In this document: positions 7,608-17,192 of the stretch, piece after piece
Numbering within the stretch: position 1 is the first letter of the stretch
Layout: every line of letters begins with the position of its first letter
Position numbers and translations under genes: made by a program
Assembly: GCA_024636835.1 (NCBI GenBank)
Contig: JAGXGH010000079.1
Coordinates: 1-64,000, forward strand
DNA: 64,000 nucleotides
Reading direction: 5' to 3'
Origin: Verrucomicrobiales bacterium
GTDB taxonomy: Bacteria > Verrucomicrobiota > Verrucomicrobiia > Verrucomicrobiales > SLCJ01
The notes under the pieces: generated by a model
Seen by the model: the letters and a program-made list of their open reading frames with translations, nothing else
The model's database searches: none
What the model was told of the DNA's origin: nothing

Positions 7608-9966
7608 TCACCGCAATCGCGCTGTAAAACAATGGCGTCCATGTCGGATTGGTCGTTCGCGCCACTAGGATTGCGCCTTTCGGGAACTTGGAAAAATCCT
7701 CCGACGTCAGCACAATAAACACAGGACCTTCAGCGACACCAGGACTACCGGCCATGCCTGTTAGGACATCAGCATTCGCATCAGACTTTGGATTCGAGGC
7801 CGCTTGTCCGAGTATCCATTCCGGCGTGCGAGCGCGATCGATCAAATAAGCCGCCTTCTGCTCGCTGACCTGTTGAGCAAACACTTTCCAGTCATCTGGC
7901 ATGTTGCTCGTGAGCACCTGTTCGATTTGCGCCTGATGTGCAAAAAATACATCCATCGGTTCAGCTAAAACACCCTTCGAAACCAACATCTCCCCCAACC
8001 TCCGTAATCCACGGCGGAGCGCAGGTGTCAGACGAGTCGTCTGATAATGCTCTAAATCATCCAAACTCGTATAGACCCGAGCAAGCCGTAGAAGCTCGTG
8101 GAAGAAGAAGTGCAAATCTTTTGGCAACTTGGAAAACAACTCAACCTCGGCCCGTTGCGCACAAACCTTCAACTCGCGCTGCTTCTCCGAAGGAGTCATC
8201 TCCATCGGCGCTTTCAATATCAATCGGATGTTATCCAACACAATCCATGGAGCCTCGCCCCACGTCGCGACATAAGCATCGAAGTCCACCTCACGGTGTC
8301 CGTGATCCCGGAGAAAACATGTAAACCGCACATCAAACTCCGGGAACTCAGACAATACTGTGGCATCAATCACTTCACGTGAAGTCGACCCAAAAAGATG
8401 CCCTTTAAGCGCATCACTCTGGTCCACAAGCCTCGCTAGCTCAAACAACTCCTTGTTGATCTGCCCGGTCTTGGTTTCACACCACGCCATCAAATGATCA
8501 AACATCGAAGCTGCTTCTGTCGGCTCCATCACCAGTCTCAACATGCCGTGAAAAATCCGATAGATCACACCATGGGCCACGGAAATCGCGATATTCGGCA
8601 AGAAATACTGTGCCCCATGCTCGTTCACCTCGAGCACATGACGCCAAACCTGCAGCGGGGTCATCGCTTCCAGGCGTTCTGCCTGATAACGCCCTAGGGA
8701 CACCAAGTAATGGTCGAGATCACGCATCCACGCGACTGGCAAATCTTGCACCCAAGCGTAACGCTCCCGCAACACAGGTATGATCTCCCTCAACTCTTCC
8801 AGCGAGCGAATCGAAAAGGGAGCCCGCCGTGCATAAAGCTCTACAGCGTTCTGGTTGCCATAGATATAATGATCAAACTTCGCGAACCACTTCCCTGAAA
8901 ATGGTGGAAAGCCCAACAGCTCAAATGAGTGCACAAGAGACCGATGAAATCCCGATTCGACGAAGTCCCAAGTTAATGGCGTGAGAACATTCGGAAACCG
9001 CTCGGCCGATTCATCTCGAGTCCACATGGGTGGGATGGTGGTGACAGGACGCGATTGCAACAGCCATAGCTGCCCATCCGCGAACGCCCACTCGATGTCT
9101 TGGGGAAATCCATAACTGGTCTCCACGTCCACTAATAATTTCGCAAGTTCATCCAATTGCCCATCGCCCAAACTCGACTTGGCGGAGTCGCTCGAACTCA
9201 AGTGCACTTCGCTCGTTCCATCCGCAGCGCTCATCACTTTATGAGATTTTCTCCCAATCGATGCTGATACCACCGCCCGTGTGGATTTATCGATGATCCA
9301 TTGATCTACTTCCCCGTCTCCACTCACCACCGATTCACCAAGTCCGAAGTTCGAGTTAATGACCATCTCTCCGAGTTGGCCATTGATCGGATTGATACTA
9401 AAACCCACCCCAGCGGATTCACTGAAGACCATCTGCTGCACCACCACAGCCATCACGGCTTTCTCGTGATCAAACTTCTGCTGGCGCCGGTAGGCAATCG
9501 CCCGATCCGCCCACAGCGAAACGAAACAGTCACGCACGCGGTCGATCACATTCTGGAATCCCGTGACGTTGAGATAAGTCTCGTGCTGACCGGCAAAAGC
9601 CGCACCTGCCAAATCTTCCATGGTAGAAGACGAACGCACAGAAAATGCCGTTCCATCTGGAAATCCCCTAAGTTGTTCCCGAATCTCCTCATGAACGGAT
9701 GTAGGTAATGGCAGCTTCAATAATTCCGCCTGAAGTTTTTCACCCGCTTCACGCAAGGCCGATGAATCACCAAATGGCAACTCATCAAGATGCTTCAACA
9801 ACTCCCCCGCTTGATCCACAAACTCTTGATAGACTGCCGCCGTCACCACAAAACCCGGCGGAACATGAAACCCCTGTTGGGTCAAAATGGAAAGGTTCGC
9901 ACCCTTCCCTCCGCACGTTTCAATAATAACAGCGGCAGGATCGTCGAAACGTAAGGTCGCGTTCAT
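7444..9966 (-). CDS. PEP-synthase-like phosphotransferase
   Basis: 840 aa with the architecture of the PPDK/PEP-synthase family. An N-terminal ATP-grasp domain (GGKGANLSIL near residue 20; FSVRSSSTMEDLAGAAFAGQ near 115; DIEWAFADGQLWLLQSRPVT near 310), a long unassigned middle of about 400 residues, and a C-terminal swivelling domain with the phospho-histidine in ESGGPLSHGAVTAREMGIP (His near 795). There is no C-terminal PEP/pyruvate TIM barrel, so it resembles rifampicin phosphotransferase and other ATP-to-substrate dikinases rather than true PpsA. The middle domain would choose the substrate. It is the last gene of an operon behind a PAP2 protein and an acyltransferase, with 4-bp overlaps, suggesting a lipid or polyisoprenoid substrate; that is inference. 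Confidence 0.85.
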   Translation of the reverse strand: MNATLRFDDPAAVIIETCGGKGANLSILTQQGFHVPPGFVVTAAVYQEFVDQAGELLKHLDELPFGDSSALREAGEKLQAELLKLPLPTSVHEEIREQLRGFPDGTAFSVRSSSTMEDLAGAAFAGQHETYLNVTGFQNVIDRVRDCFVSLWADRAIAYRRQQKFDHEKAVMAVVVQQMVFSESAGVGFSINPINGQLGEMVINSNFGLGESVVSGDGEVDQWIIDKSTRAVVSASIGRKSHKVMSAADGTSEVHLSSSDSAKSSLGDGQLDELAKLLVDVETSYGFPQDIEWAFADGQLWLLQSRPVTTIPPMWTRDESAERFPNVLTPLTWDFVESGFHRSLVHSFELLGFPPFSGKWFAKFDHYIYGNQNAVELYARRAPFSIRSLEELREIIPVLRERYAWVQDLPVAWMRDLDHYLVSLGRYQAERLEAMTPLQVWRHVLEVNEHGAQYFLPNIAISVAHGVIYRIFHGMLRLVMEPTEAASMFDHLMAWCETKTGQINKELFELARLVDQSDALKGHLFGSTSREVIDATVLSEFPEFDVRFTCFLRDHGHREVDFDAYVATWGEAPWIVLDNIRLILKAPMEMTPSEKQRELKVCAQRAEVELFSKLPKDLHFFFHELLRLARVYTSLDDLEHYQTTRLTPALRRGLRRLGEMLVSKGVLAEPMDVFFAHQAQIEQVLTSNMPDDWKVFAQQVSEQKAAYLIDRARTPEWILGQAASNPKSDANADVLTGMAGSPGVAEGPVFIVLTSEDFSKFPKGAILVARTTNPTWTPLFYSAIAVITESGGPLSHGAVTAREMGIPAVMSVRESLASLKNGQLVRVDGGAGRVERIGDD

Positions 9967-10844
9967 AATTTAGAGGTAAGTGAATGAGATGAGTCTGAGT
10001 AGGATTGATCCCATTTGTTGGTGACCCAAAGAGCAAAAGCAGCGAGGCCAAAACCAGCCATCAAATCGACTGCATAGTGATAGCGCAAATAGATCGTAGC
10101 GATCCAGATCCCCACACAGGGCACGAGATAAATGCGATGCCTCCAACGAGCGTTCTTGTAATCAAAGATTAGCAAGAAGAAGGATATCGCAGAGTGCAGG
10201 CTAGGAAAGACGTCCACGCCATTACTGCCGTTTGCCACGACAAACTCATTGAACCGCGTGATAGCCCACCCGGTCAACGGCTCGCTGAATGCCTCTGGAT
10301 AAGCCAAGTGCGGCCCAGCAGCAGGCACCAGAGTGTAACCGAGAAAACCAATCCCATAGATCGTGAACATCCCCACCATGAGTTTCCTCAGAACCGGCAT
10401 TCCACGATACGCATAGTAGAACCAGCTGATCATGAGATATGGAAAAAACAGCAAGTAACAAAAACTCAGAATCTCAGTGAGAAAAGGCGTCATCACAGCC
10501 TGGGCACGCACACTGAGAATATCCCCAAACAAAAACCGATCACTAGCGGACAAAGCTGCATCCCATTTGTGCGAATTCACCTTCATCACCGAAGACTTCA
10601 TGTTCATGAAAACCACATTCATCAACACCGGATAAACCCAAAGCCGGAGCAACCAAGCCCCTTTTGTATCTCGGCAACGACACCACAGGATCACTCCTAC
10701 ATTCACCAACAACAGCGAAGCATAAAACAAGGTGTCGCCATCTGCAGGCCCTACGGCAAACAATAGCTTCGTCGTGATGACGATAAGAAAGAGCCCAAAG
10801 AACCACTCGTGTGGCAACAAGCCAGATTTGCGAAAGATATTCAT
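9963..10844 (-). CDS. PAP2-superfamily membrane phosphatase/phosphotransferase
   Basis: 293-aa integral membrane protein with about six hydrophobic segments. The catalytic motifs are VFPSLHSAIS (about residue 213) and RYHYAVDLMAG (about 258), the second and third conserved blocks of PAP2 enzymes; this form is the one seen in inositol-phosphotransferase-like PAP2 proteins. It should remove or transfer phosphate on lipid substrates at the membrane. It overlaps the neighbours on both sides by 4 bp, so it is translationally coupled to the acyltransferase and the dikinase-like protein. Confidence 0.85.
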   Translation of the reverse strand: MNIFRKSGLLPHEWFFGLFLIVITTKLLFAVGPADGDTLFYASLLLVNVGVILWCRCRDTKGAWLLRLWVYPVLMNVVFMNMKSSVMKVNSHKWDAALSASDRFLFGDILSVRAQAVMTPFLTEILSFCYLLFFPYLMISWFYYAYRGMPVLRKLMVGMFTIYGIGFLGYTLVPAAGPHLAYPEAFSEPLTGWAITRFNEFVVANGSNGVDVFPSLHSAISFFLLIFDYKNARWRHRIYLVPCVGIWIATIYLRYHYAVDLMAGFGLAAFALWVTNKWDQSYSDSSHSLTSKL

Positions 10845-12037
10845 TTCGATGAGAGCTTTTCGGCAAGCCGTTTATGGAAATCCCAAGCTGGTTTCGCGAG
10901 CGACGAGTGGAACAATCCATTCCAGACGGAAATAAAAACCTTCTTGGTTCGATAAATGGTTTCGAGTGAAACAATGGTCAGAAGAATATAGCCAAGAGAC
11001 CACCACGGACTCGCAAAGACCGCCAACCCAATCACCACCAGAACCAACCAAATGAGAAAGATGGGCATACCGACCATCAATCGCCAGAGAGCAATGACAT
11101 TTCGATCATCCGCAAGCTTCCATGCCGCGATCGACCCGAGCACGAGCGGTGGAAGATTTACGATCATACCCGACAATACAAGCGGCCCAAGGATCAACAG
11201 CGCAACGGCATAAATGATCCATGCCTTCCCTGGATACAAAGGCACGTTTTGCTGACACAGCAATGAAGGCAACGAAAATTTGCGGCACAAATCATCCCAC
11301 GGCGCCTGCATTTCAGCGAGCGCGCCTTCTTCGAGCGCTTTGAGCGATTCAAAATAACTTCTCCCCGTTCCTAAGGTCGAAGCATAAGCCAAACACTCTG
11401 CCGTATTCTGATCTTCCTCAGAAGCAAAGTTCGCCCCGACAGCCTCAAGCGCCTGCGTCATCCGACGCTTCATCTCTTTCATTTTTCCAAGAGCCCCCAA
11501 CCCTTCGGTAATGTTGGTAGAAACCGGTTCACCCACCACCACCTCAATCTTACTGCGAAATGCCCATGCGCGTTCGTAATGAATCCCCAAGGGCACAATC
11601 TGAATCGGTATCCCTTTCGCAATCGCATCGAGCGCAATGCTGGCCGCACCGCTTTTGAAGGGCAGATGCCGTGGACCTAATGAGCTCGTCCCCTCGGGAA
11701 ATACAATCAAAGCCCCACCACCCTTTAACAAATCCGCGCAATCCCGCATCGCCTGTTCGTTCTGACCTGTGTCCTCACGATCTTTTTTCCGTGCCACAGC
11801 AATTCCAACAAAAAACAAGCGCGCAAAAAAACTTCTCAGCAATTGTGTTGAAATCAAAAACACCCCTCTCGGGATCACATAATGATACACGAATCCGTCC
11901 ACCGCTCCATTGCGGTGCAATCCGATGAACAAGACCGGCCCCTCCTTAGGAATCCGCTCTCCATGCAGCAACGCAATCCGCTCGAAATAAATCCGAGTGC
12001 ACAACCAATGACAGACACGATACCAAGTCGCTTTCAT
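10841..12037 (-). CDS. 1-acyl-glycerol-3-phosphate acyltransferase-like protein
   Basis: 398 aa. The N-terminal PlsC domain has GLHRNGAVDGF (about residue 37; the HPNxxxD variant of the HX4D motif) and FPEGTSSLGPRHLPFKSGA (about 112), the acyl-acceptor motif. The C-terminal part adds two pairs of hydrophobic segments (IIYAVALLILGPLVLSGMIV; PIFLIWLVLVVIGLAVFAS), an extended form common in acyltransferases of Bacteroidota-like lineages. Probably makes or remodels phosphatidate at the inner membrane. First main gene of the acyltransferase-PAP2-dikinase operon. Confidence 0.88.
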   Translation of the reverse strand: MKATWYRVCHWLCTRIYFERIALLHGERIPKEGPVLFIGLHRNGAVDGFVYHYVIPRGVFLISTQLLRSFFARLFFVGIAVARKKDREDTGQNEQAMRDCADLLKGGGALIVFPEGTSSLGPRHLPFKSGAASIALDAIAKGIPIQIVPLGIHYERAWAFRSKIEVVVGEPVSTNITEGLGALGKMKEMKRRMTQALEAVGANFASEEDQNTAECLAYASTLGTGRSYFESLKALEEGALAEMQAPWDDLCRKFSLPSLLCQQNVPLYPGKAWIIYAVALLILGPLVLSGMIVNLPPLVLGSIAAWKLADDRNVIALWRLMVGMPIFLIWLVLVVIGLAVFASPWWSLGYILLTIVSLETIYRTKKVFISVWNGLFHSSLAKPAWDFHKRLAEKLSSK

Positions 12038-12067
12038 GTAAATAGGAATAATGACTCGAGTCGCGTT

Positions 12068-12226
12068 TCACTTTCTAACGAATCCACTGAACCAAGTCAA
12101 ACAGGCGGAACTGCCTGAAAGTTTTTGGCCAATGAGTTTCTGCGTCCAGAACCGGCTGAACCGCGGCGGAATGAAGGTGTAGATGGTTTTCAGCCAAAGA
12201 GGAATGTGATTTTCGGTTTGTTTCAT
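12068..12226 (-). CDS. Possible 52-aa small protein
   Basis: An ATG at 12224-12226 opens MKQTENHIPLWLKTIYTF, followed by a short basic and aromatic chain ending FSGFVRK. It lies 30 bp upstream of the acyltransferase, on the same strand. No family recognised; the N-terminal amphipathic segment could associate with membranes. It could instead be part of the leader. Confidence 0.35.
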   Translation of the reverse strand: MKQTENHIPLWLKTIYTFIPPRFSRFWTQKLIGQKLSGSSACLTWFSGFVRK

Positions 12227-12361
12227 GGGCGTGCCTTGGTTTCATTTGTGTTCTAGCACGCCTAGGCAAAGCCCCCTGAATTGAATCTTTCAATGGGATC
12301 ATCGACTGCTAATATGGTCGCTGACGCGGCCATCTCCTGCGCTTTGAATTACAGCGAGAAA

Positions 12362-12508
12362 ATGCCCATGCGATCAGCCACTATCCTTTTACTCCCCTTA
12401 CTGCTAGTCTCCGGTTGCGCCAGGCGACCAACCCCATCAAGTCCCATAATCAGGAGCTTTGGCTCATCAATGTCACCAGATGGCAGCAAGAAGCCTGGCA
12501 TTCTATAA
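12362..12508 (+). CDS. Small putative lipoprotein
   Basis: 48 aa with a clean lipoprotein signal: MPMRSATILLLPLLLVSGC, lipobox LVSGC. The mature part is only about 29 residues, rich in Ser and Pro. The stop lies 4 bp before the next start, so both would be co-transcribed. It may be a real short lipoprotein or the relic of a longer one. Confidence 0.4.
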   Translation: MPMRSATILLLPLLLVSGCARRPTPSSPIIRSFGSSMSPDGSKKPGIL

Positions 12509-12512
12509 AGAA

Positions 12513-13184
12513 ATGAAAACGACCTTTCTATGCTCGCTGCTAATGCTGACAAGCTGTCTCGCGCAAATCTATTCCGACGAAACAGGCCCTCACGCCGATC
12601 AATCCATAACGGAGACTGGACAATGGTTTTATGAGATCGGGTGGAGGCTCGATGTATCCAAGGGTGGGAAAGTCGATGTCCAACTTCAAAAGAATCCTGA
12701 GATATGCATTCCACAGATCAATAAGCTACAAAAAGTCACAGGCTTCTTCCTCGCCTACGACGGAAAGACATTGAAGGAGAAAGAATTCGCCACCCTCAAA
12801 GCAAGGCCGGAAGCAACCAAGTTTTACACGCTTTACGGCACCTTATCGAGTAATGCATTTGCCAAACTCGCTGAGAAATTTCCCAACATCGAAGCCCTCA
12901 TTCTCTGGGGATTCGTGGATTCCGACCTCACACAGCTGCCGCCTCTCGACAAGCTCGTGGAGTTCGCGATTGATCCTGATCAGATTGTCACTGTTCCCGA
13001 GGCCAAAAGATTGGCAATGTCCAGAAATCTGGAAGATATCAAGATAGCTCGCGCAGCCTCCAAAGAGGTATTCGACATCTTGAAAAACCTACCGAAGCTC
13101 AAAAGCCTGAGCGTTTGGATAAGTGATGAGAATGGCCATGAGACCCACTATCAACTGCCCGAAAAGGTGTATGGTGATCGTTAG
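12513..13184 (+). CDS. Exported hypothetical protein
   Basis: 223 aa from the ATG at 12513 (MKTTFLCSLLMLTSCLAQ). The start forms a signal peptide, probably lipoprotein-type (LTSC). The centre has leucine-rich-repeat-like spacing (ALILWGFVDSDLTQLPPLD, then NLPKLKSLSVWISDENG), which suggests a short, degenerate LRR surface. No enzymatic motif. Upstream in-frame codons to 12459 are judged non-coding. Confidence 0.7.
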   Translation: MKTTFLCSLLMLTSCLAQIYSDETGPHADQSITETGQWFYEIGWRLDVSKGGKVDVQLQKNPEICIPQINKLQKVTGFFLAYDGKTLKEKEFATLKARPEATKFYTLYGTLSSNAFAKLAEKFPNIEALILWGFVDSDLTQLPPLDKLVEFAIDPDQIVTVPEAKRLAMSRNLEDIKIARAASKEVFDILKNLPKLKSLSVWISDENGHETHYQLPEKVYGDR

Positions 13185-13306
13185 GATAAGTTCTCTGAGA
13201 AAAACCAGTACAGAAAAAGGTGCCAGAACGATCTAGGACACGCAGGTTTCAAGGTTCTTGAAGTGCCGCCGTTGGCCGCGAATAATCGAATTAACTCGTA
13301 ACTGAC

Positions 13307-14809
13307 ATGTCGTTTCAAACTTGGACAAAGCGTATTTTTCAGCAGATCAAAGGTGACAATCCGTTTGATGGAGATTGTCTCCCGAGTCGGGTTCCTCTGT
13401 TCGCTCTTGGACGCCCTACCTCACCGATCCCACTTCCCTGGAATTACAAGGAGCCCATCAAGATCTTTGAAGCCTTTTATTCGGGAACGAAAAATGAGAC
13501 CGGCTGGGGAAAGCATAATCGATACCTCTATGCTGGTGGAATTCCTCCCGTCCTTGTGACCCGTGATCCCGGAATCATTAAGGCAATCCAGGCAGATACC
13601 GGCGACAAGCCGGGGCAATTTGACCGGGACACCAGTCCAACCGCCGGAATTGCGCGCGCGACGGGTGAAGACTCTTTGCTCTATGCCAATGGATCCATCT
13701 GGCGACGTCAGAAAAGCTTGGTCGCGAAACCATTCAGCCGGTCAAATCTATTTCAACCTCAGAAGTTTCATGGGTTTGAGCAGACGTTTAGAAAGACGGT
13801 AAAAGAGCGACTGGATGTCATGCGATCACTTCAAGTATCCACTGGCGAAGGCAAGACTCGCGTCGCACTGGATTCGGAAATCAAGGTCGTCATGCTCGAG
13901 ATGCTGGTGAACAATTTTTTTGGAGCCTCGGTTTCCTATGAAGAATTGAGAGATCGCTACGTTCCCGCGCTGGTCTATATGATCGATCACATGGTTCGCG
14001 ATACGGTGGCACCCAGAGCACAGGCACTCGCGAGAAAATTCTCCGGTAGCGAGAAGACTTTGCAGAACCATCAGGTCGCGTTCGAGGACTTGACCAACAT
14101 CGCGCTGGCTGGACGGGCGCAAGAACTCGGCTTGTGGAAGGAATTTAAATCTGATGCCTCCGATGATGCGCTTCGCAGTAACATTCGGGTCTTCCTCGCC
14201 GGAGCGATGGAAGCCACGACATCGTTTGCAACATGGGCAATCAGTCATTTGTCCCGTAACCCCGAATGGCAGGAAAAGGTCTACGAAGAAGTGAAGGAGA
14301 TGGACATCTATGATCCGGACGATTTCACCGGCGCACCGAATTTGAACCAGGTGCTGGAAGAAACACTCCGTCTCACCCCCGCACTGTGTTTCTTTCCCCG
14401 AAGAGCGACCGTGGATACTTGGGTAGAGACCTCAGATCATCGCAGAATGATGATACCAAAGGACACCCACATTCGTCTGGACGTTTGGCATTCGAATCGT
14501 TGCGAGGAGTTTTGGGGAGAAGACGTGACTGGATATCGTGCGGATGTTTTTGCACCTGAGAGGTGGGACGTGATGAAAGAGAAAGGGCTGAATGCGAAAG
14601 AAATGCTTCACTTTGGCTTTGGACACGGCCCGCGTTTTTGCCCAGGAAGATCTCTCGGACTTCTCGAAGTCGGTCTCGTCGTGGGAGCTATCGTAAAACT
14701 TTTCAAATTCGAGGCCGTCCATGACCACACCGGCCCCAGCGCAGGTGTTTCCACCAAACCCGCAGATGGGGTGCTGGTGGATCTAGAGCTCAGAACAGAT
14801 AAAAATTAG
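13307..14809 (+). CDS. Cytochrome P450
   Basis: 500-aa heme-thiolate monooxygenase. Heme-binding loop FGFGHGPRFCPGR with the Cys near residue 445; I-helix oxygen-activation motif LAGAMEATTS near 295; K-helix EETLRL near 350. No ferredoxin or reductase gene lies nearby, so electrons must come from unlinked partners. Unlike eukaryotic enzymes it has no membrane anchor. It sits alone between small exported proteins and a sugar-oxidation cluster; substrate unknown. Confidence 0.95.
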   Translation: MSFQTWTKRIFQQIKGDNPFDGDCLPSRVPLFALGRPTSPIPLPWNYKEPIKIFEAFYSGTKNETGWGKHNRYLYAGGIPPVLVTRDPGIIKAIQADTGDKPGQFDRDTSPTAGIARATGEDSLLYANGSIWRRQKSLVAKPFSRSNLFQPQKFHGFEQTFRKTVKERLDVMRSLQVSTGEGKTRVALDSEIKVVMLEMLVNNFFGASVSYEELRDRYVPALVYMIDHMVRDTVAPRAQALARKFSGSEKTLQNHQVAFEDLTNIALAGRAQELGLWKEFKSDASDDALRSNIRVFLAGAMEATTSFATWAISHLSRNPEWQEKVYEEVKEMDIYDPDDFTGAPNLNQVLEETLRLTPALCFFPRRATVDTWVETSDHRRMMIPKDTHIRLDVWHSNRCEEFWGEDVTGYRADVFAPERWDVMKEKGLNAKEMLHFGFGHGPRFCPGRSLGLLEVGLVVGAIVKLFKFEAVHDHTGPSAGVSTKPADGVLVDLELRTDKN

Positions 14810-14948
14810 ACCAGAGTAAGGCCTCCATTTCTCAATACCTACCTGCTCTCCATCCGAACGCAAAGAAGAGCTTGGAGAACTGGCGAGTGAGAGCCTAAAC
14901 TCAACGGACCTTTGCATTTGGCGCATCATCTAACTAGAAACCCACCTC

Positions 14949-15347
14949 ATGATACAACAAGGAATCTTAAATCCAGATATTCTCCACCTCATCGCTCGCG
15001 TGCGTCATACCAACACACTCGTCATTGCCGATTGGGCATTTCCCTATTGGCCGGAAATCGAAACCGTGGACATTTCTCTAACCCACGATGTGCCCACTAT
15101 CCTCCAAGTGTTGGAACTTCTGAAACCGAACTTCAAAATCGGTCGCGTGCTGCAAGCGGAAGAATTTCTCACCACGAATTCAGATGAGGTGATCAACAAC
15201 TATCAATCCGCCTTCAACGAAATCCCAGACGTCGTCATTGAACGTCCAGCTCACATCGACCTTAAAAAAATGGTTCCCTCTGCCATCGGTTTGATCCGCA
15301 CCGGAGACACGACCACCTATGGAAATATCATCCTGGAGTCGGCTTAA
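14949..15347 (+). CDS. RbsD/FucU-family sugar mutarotase-like protein
   Basis: 132 aa matching the RbsD/FucU fold: an N-terminal helix with ILHLIARVRHTNTLVIAD followed by WAFPYWPEIETVDISL, and a C-terminal IRTGDTTTYGNIIL. Members interconvert anomers of D-ribose or L-fucose. It heads a plus-strand cluster with an isomerase, an aldo-keto reductase and a zinc dehydrogenase, which fits supply of the right sugar anomer to an oxidative pathway. The exact sugar cannot be read from the sequence. Confidence 0.85.
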   Translation: MIQQGILNPDILHLIARVRHTNTLVIADWAFPYWPEIETVDISLTHDVPTILQVLELLKPNFKIGRVLQAEEFLTTNSDEVINNYQSAFNEIPDVVIERPAHIDLKKMVPSAIGLIRTGDTTTYGNIILESA

Positions 15348-15398
15348 TGAATAGAGGATTGTAGGCTCAAAGCTTACCGAAACCAACATCGCTAGAAC

Positions 15399-16211
15399 AT
15401 GCGCACCGCTATCACTCTCTCCCAAGTCCCTGAGGCTGCTGAGGGCCCTTTTGTGTTTCGCGAAACGCTTCCTGAGGCATTCCAATTGGCCAAGGAGACG
15501 GGATTCGATGCCGTTGAACTCTTTCTTCCAGGGCCCGATCATGTTTCGGTCGATAAAATCAAATCCCTTTCGGCATCATATGGCTTGGGCATCGCGGCAG
15601 TCGGAACTGGCGCGGGCATGGTCAAGCACGGACTTTCTCTAACCGATTCATCAGCAGAGAAACGCGCAGCTGCTCTGGAGTTCATCGTCCAAATGATCAC
15701 CTTCGGAGGACAACTTGGCGCGCCCGCTATCCTTGGATCCATGCAGGGCAAACATGGTGGCGGGGTATCAAAAGACCAGGCACTTGAGTGGCTGGCCGAA
15801 GCGCTCGTATTCGCAGGAGAAACCGCCGCCGCATTCGACGTTCCATTCATTTACGAACCGCTCAATCGCTACGAAACGAATCTCATCAACCGTCTTGAAG
15901 AGGGTGCGGATTTTATCGAATCAAACTCGCTCAGTAACATCGTTCTGCTCGCCGACCTTTTTCATATGAACATCGAGGAAGAGAACCTTGCGGCTGCGAT
16001 TCGAGCAACCGGCAAACACGTCGGCCACGTTCATTACGCGGATTCCAACCGCAGCGCGATGGGCCTCGGGCATACGGATCCAGCACCCATCGTTGCGGCT
16101 CTCAAAGAAGTTGCTTACACCGGATATCTCTCTGCGGAAATCTTCCCGCAACCCGACTCCAAGCAAGCGGCGATCCAAACCATCCAATCGATTCGTTCGC
16201 TGGATTTGTAA
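15399..16211 (+). CDS. Sugar phosphate isomerase/epimerase (TIM barrel)
   Basis: 270 aa of the xylose-isomerase-like TIM-barrel family. Metal-ligand regions are visible: FIYEPLNRYETN (Glu near residue 150), LLADLFHMNIEEENL (Asp/His near 185), HVHYADSNR (near 210) and YLSAEIFPQPDS (Glu near 245). Family members isomerise or epimerise keto-sugars such as hydroxypyruvate, tagatose/psicose or inosose. Second gene in the sugar cluster, 51 bp after the mutarotase. Confidence 0.85.
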   Translation: MRTAITLSQVPEAAEGPFVFRETLPEAFQLAKETGFDAVELFLPGPDHVSVDKIKSLSASYGLGIAAVGTGAGMVKHGLSLTDSSAEKRAAALEFIVQMITFGGQLGAPAILGSMQGKHGGGVSKDQALEWLAEALVFAGETAAAFDVPFIYEPLNRYETNLINRLEEGADFIESNSLSNIVLLADLFHMNIEEENLAAAIRATGKHVGHVHYADSNRSAMGLGHTDPAPIVAALKEVAYTGYLSAEIFPQPDSKQAAIQTIQSIRSLDL

Positions 16212-16243
16212 CTTCATAATCTTCGGCGATTTCGCCACCTCTC

Positions 16244-17182
16244 ATGCAAACCCGACCACTTGGCCAAACAGGCATCGACCTGCCCATCCTTTCTTTCGGC
16301 GCATCTTCGCTCGGCGCGGAGTTCCGCTCAATCTCGCTTGATGAAGCGATGCTCTCCACCAAGACCGCGATCGACCTCGGAATGAACTTCATCGACACCT
16401 CGCCATTTTACGGACGCGGGATGTCGGAAATCATGCTCGGTCTCGGACTCAAAGGAATACCACGCGAATCCTACCGTCTTGGCTCCAAACTCGGACGCTA
16501 CTCCGACGTGCATTTTGATTTCTCCGCAAAACGTGTCGAGGAGTCCGCTCACATCTCACTCCAGCGACTGAAGACCGATCATCTCGATATCATGCTGCTT
16601 CACGATGTTGAGTTCGTTCCACTTGAACAGATTTGGACAGAAACCCTACCCGCGTTGATCAAGCTCAAGGAGCAAGGGAAAGTTCGTGCTATCGGATTCT
16701 CCTGCTATCCCCTAAAAACCTTCAACACCGTTCTGGATCACATCGAGGACGAGATCGACTGCGTGCTCAGCTACAATCGCTACACACTTCAGAACACCAG
16801 CTTCGCCACGGAACTCCTGCCCCGCCTCAAAACAAAAAACATCGGCGCGATGAATGCCGGTCCGTTTTCTGCGAGACTACTCGCCAATGCCGAGCTACCT
16901 GAGTGGTTGAAAGAACCAGAGGAAGTAAAACAAGCCGCGCGCGACGCTGCAAAACTATGCGCTGACAACGGAGTGGATATCGCACAACTCGCCATTCAGT
17001 TCTCCTGCGAGAATCCTAAAATCGCCACTACGGTTGCTGGATCAGCCAACCCTGCGAACATCAAGAAATGGGCCGAATGGCTCGCTGCTCCAATCGATCG
17101 CGATCTGATGAACCGAGTAATTGAACTCTTCGAACCCGTCAAAGACATCGGCCACGCTGAAGGCCTTCCGGAGAACAACTAA
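16244..17182 (+). CDS. Aldo/keto reductase
   Basis: 312-aa AKR barrel. The tetrad residues appear in NFIDTSPFYGRGMSE (Asp, Tyr), RLGSKLGR (Lys) and IMLLHDVEF (His). The pattern of a short chain and SPFYG is close to L-fucose/L-galactose dehydrogenase-type AKRs, which oxidise the free sugar to a lactone with NAD(P). Its position between an isomerase and a zinc dehydrogenase, 10 bp from the latter, supports an oxidative deoxy-hexose route; specificity is inference. Confidence 0.87.
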   Translation: MQTRPLGQTGIDLPILSFGASSLGAEFRSISLDEAMLSTKTAIDLGMNFIDTSPFYGRGMSEIMLGLGLKGIPRESYRLGSKLGRYSDVHFDFSAKRVEESAHISLQRLKTDHLDIMLLHDVEFVPLEQIWTETLPALIKLKEQGKVRAIGFSCYPLKTFNTVLDHIEDEIDCVLSYNRYTLQNTSFATELLPRLKTKNIGAMNAGPFSARLLANAELPEWLKEPEEVKQAARDAAKLCADNGVDIAQLAIQFSCENPKIATTVAGSANPANIKKWAEWLAAPIDRDLMNRVIELFEPVKDIGHAEGLPENN

Positions 17183-17192
17183 GCGCTGAGCT

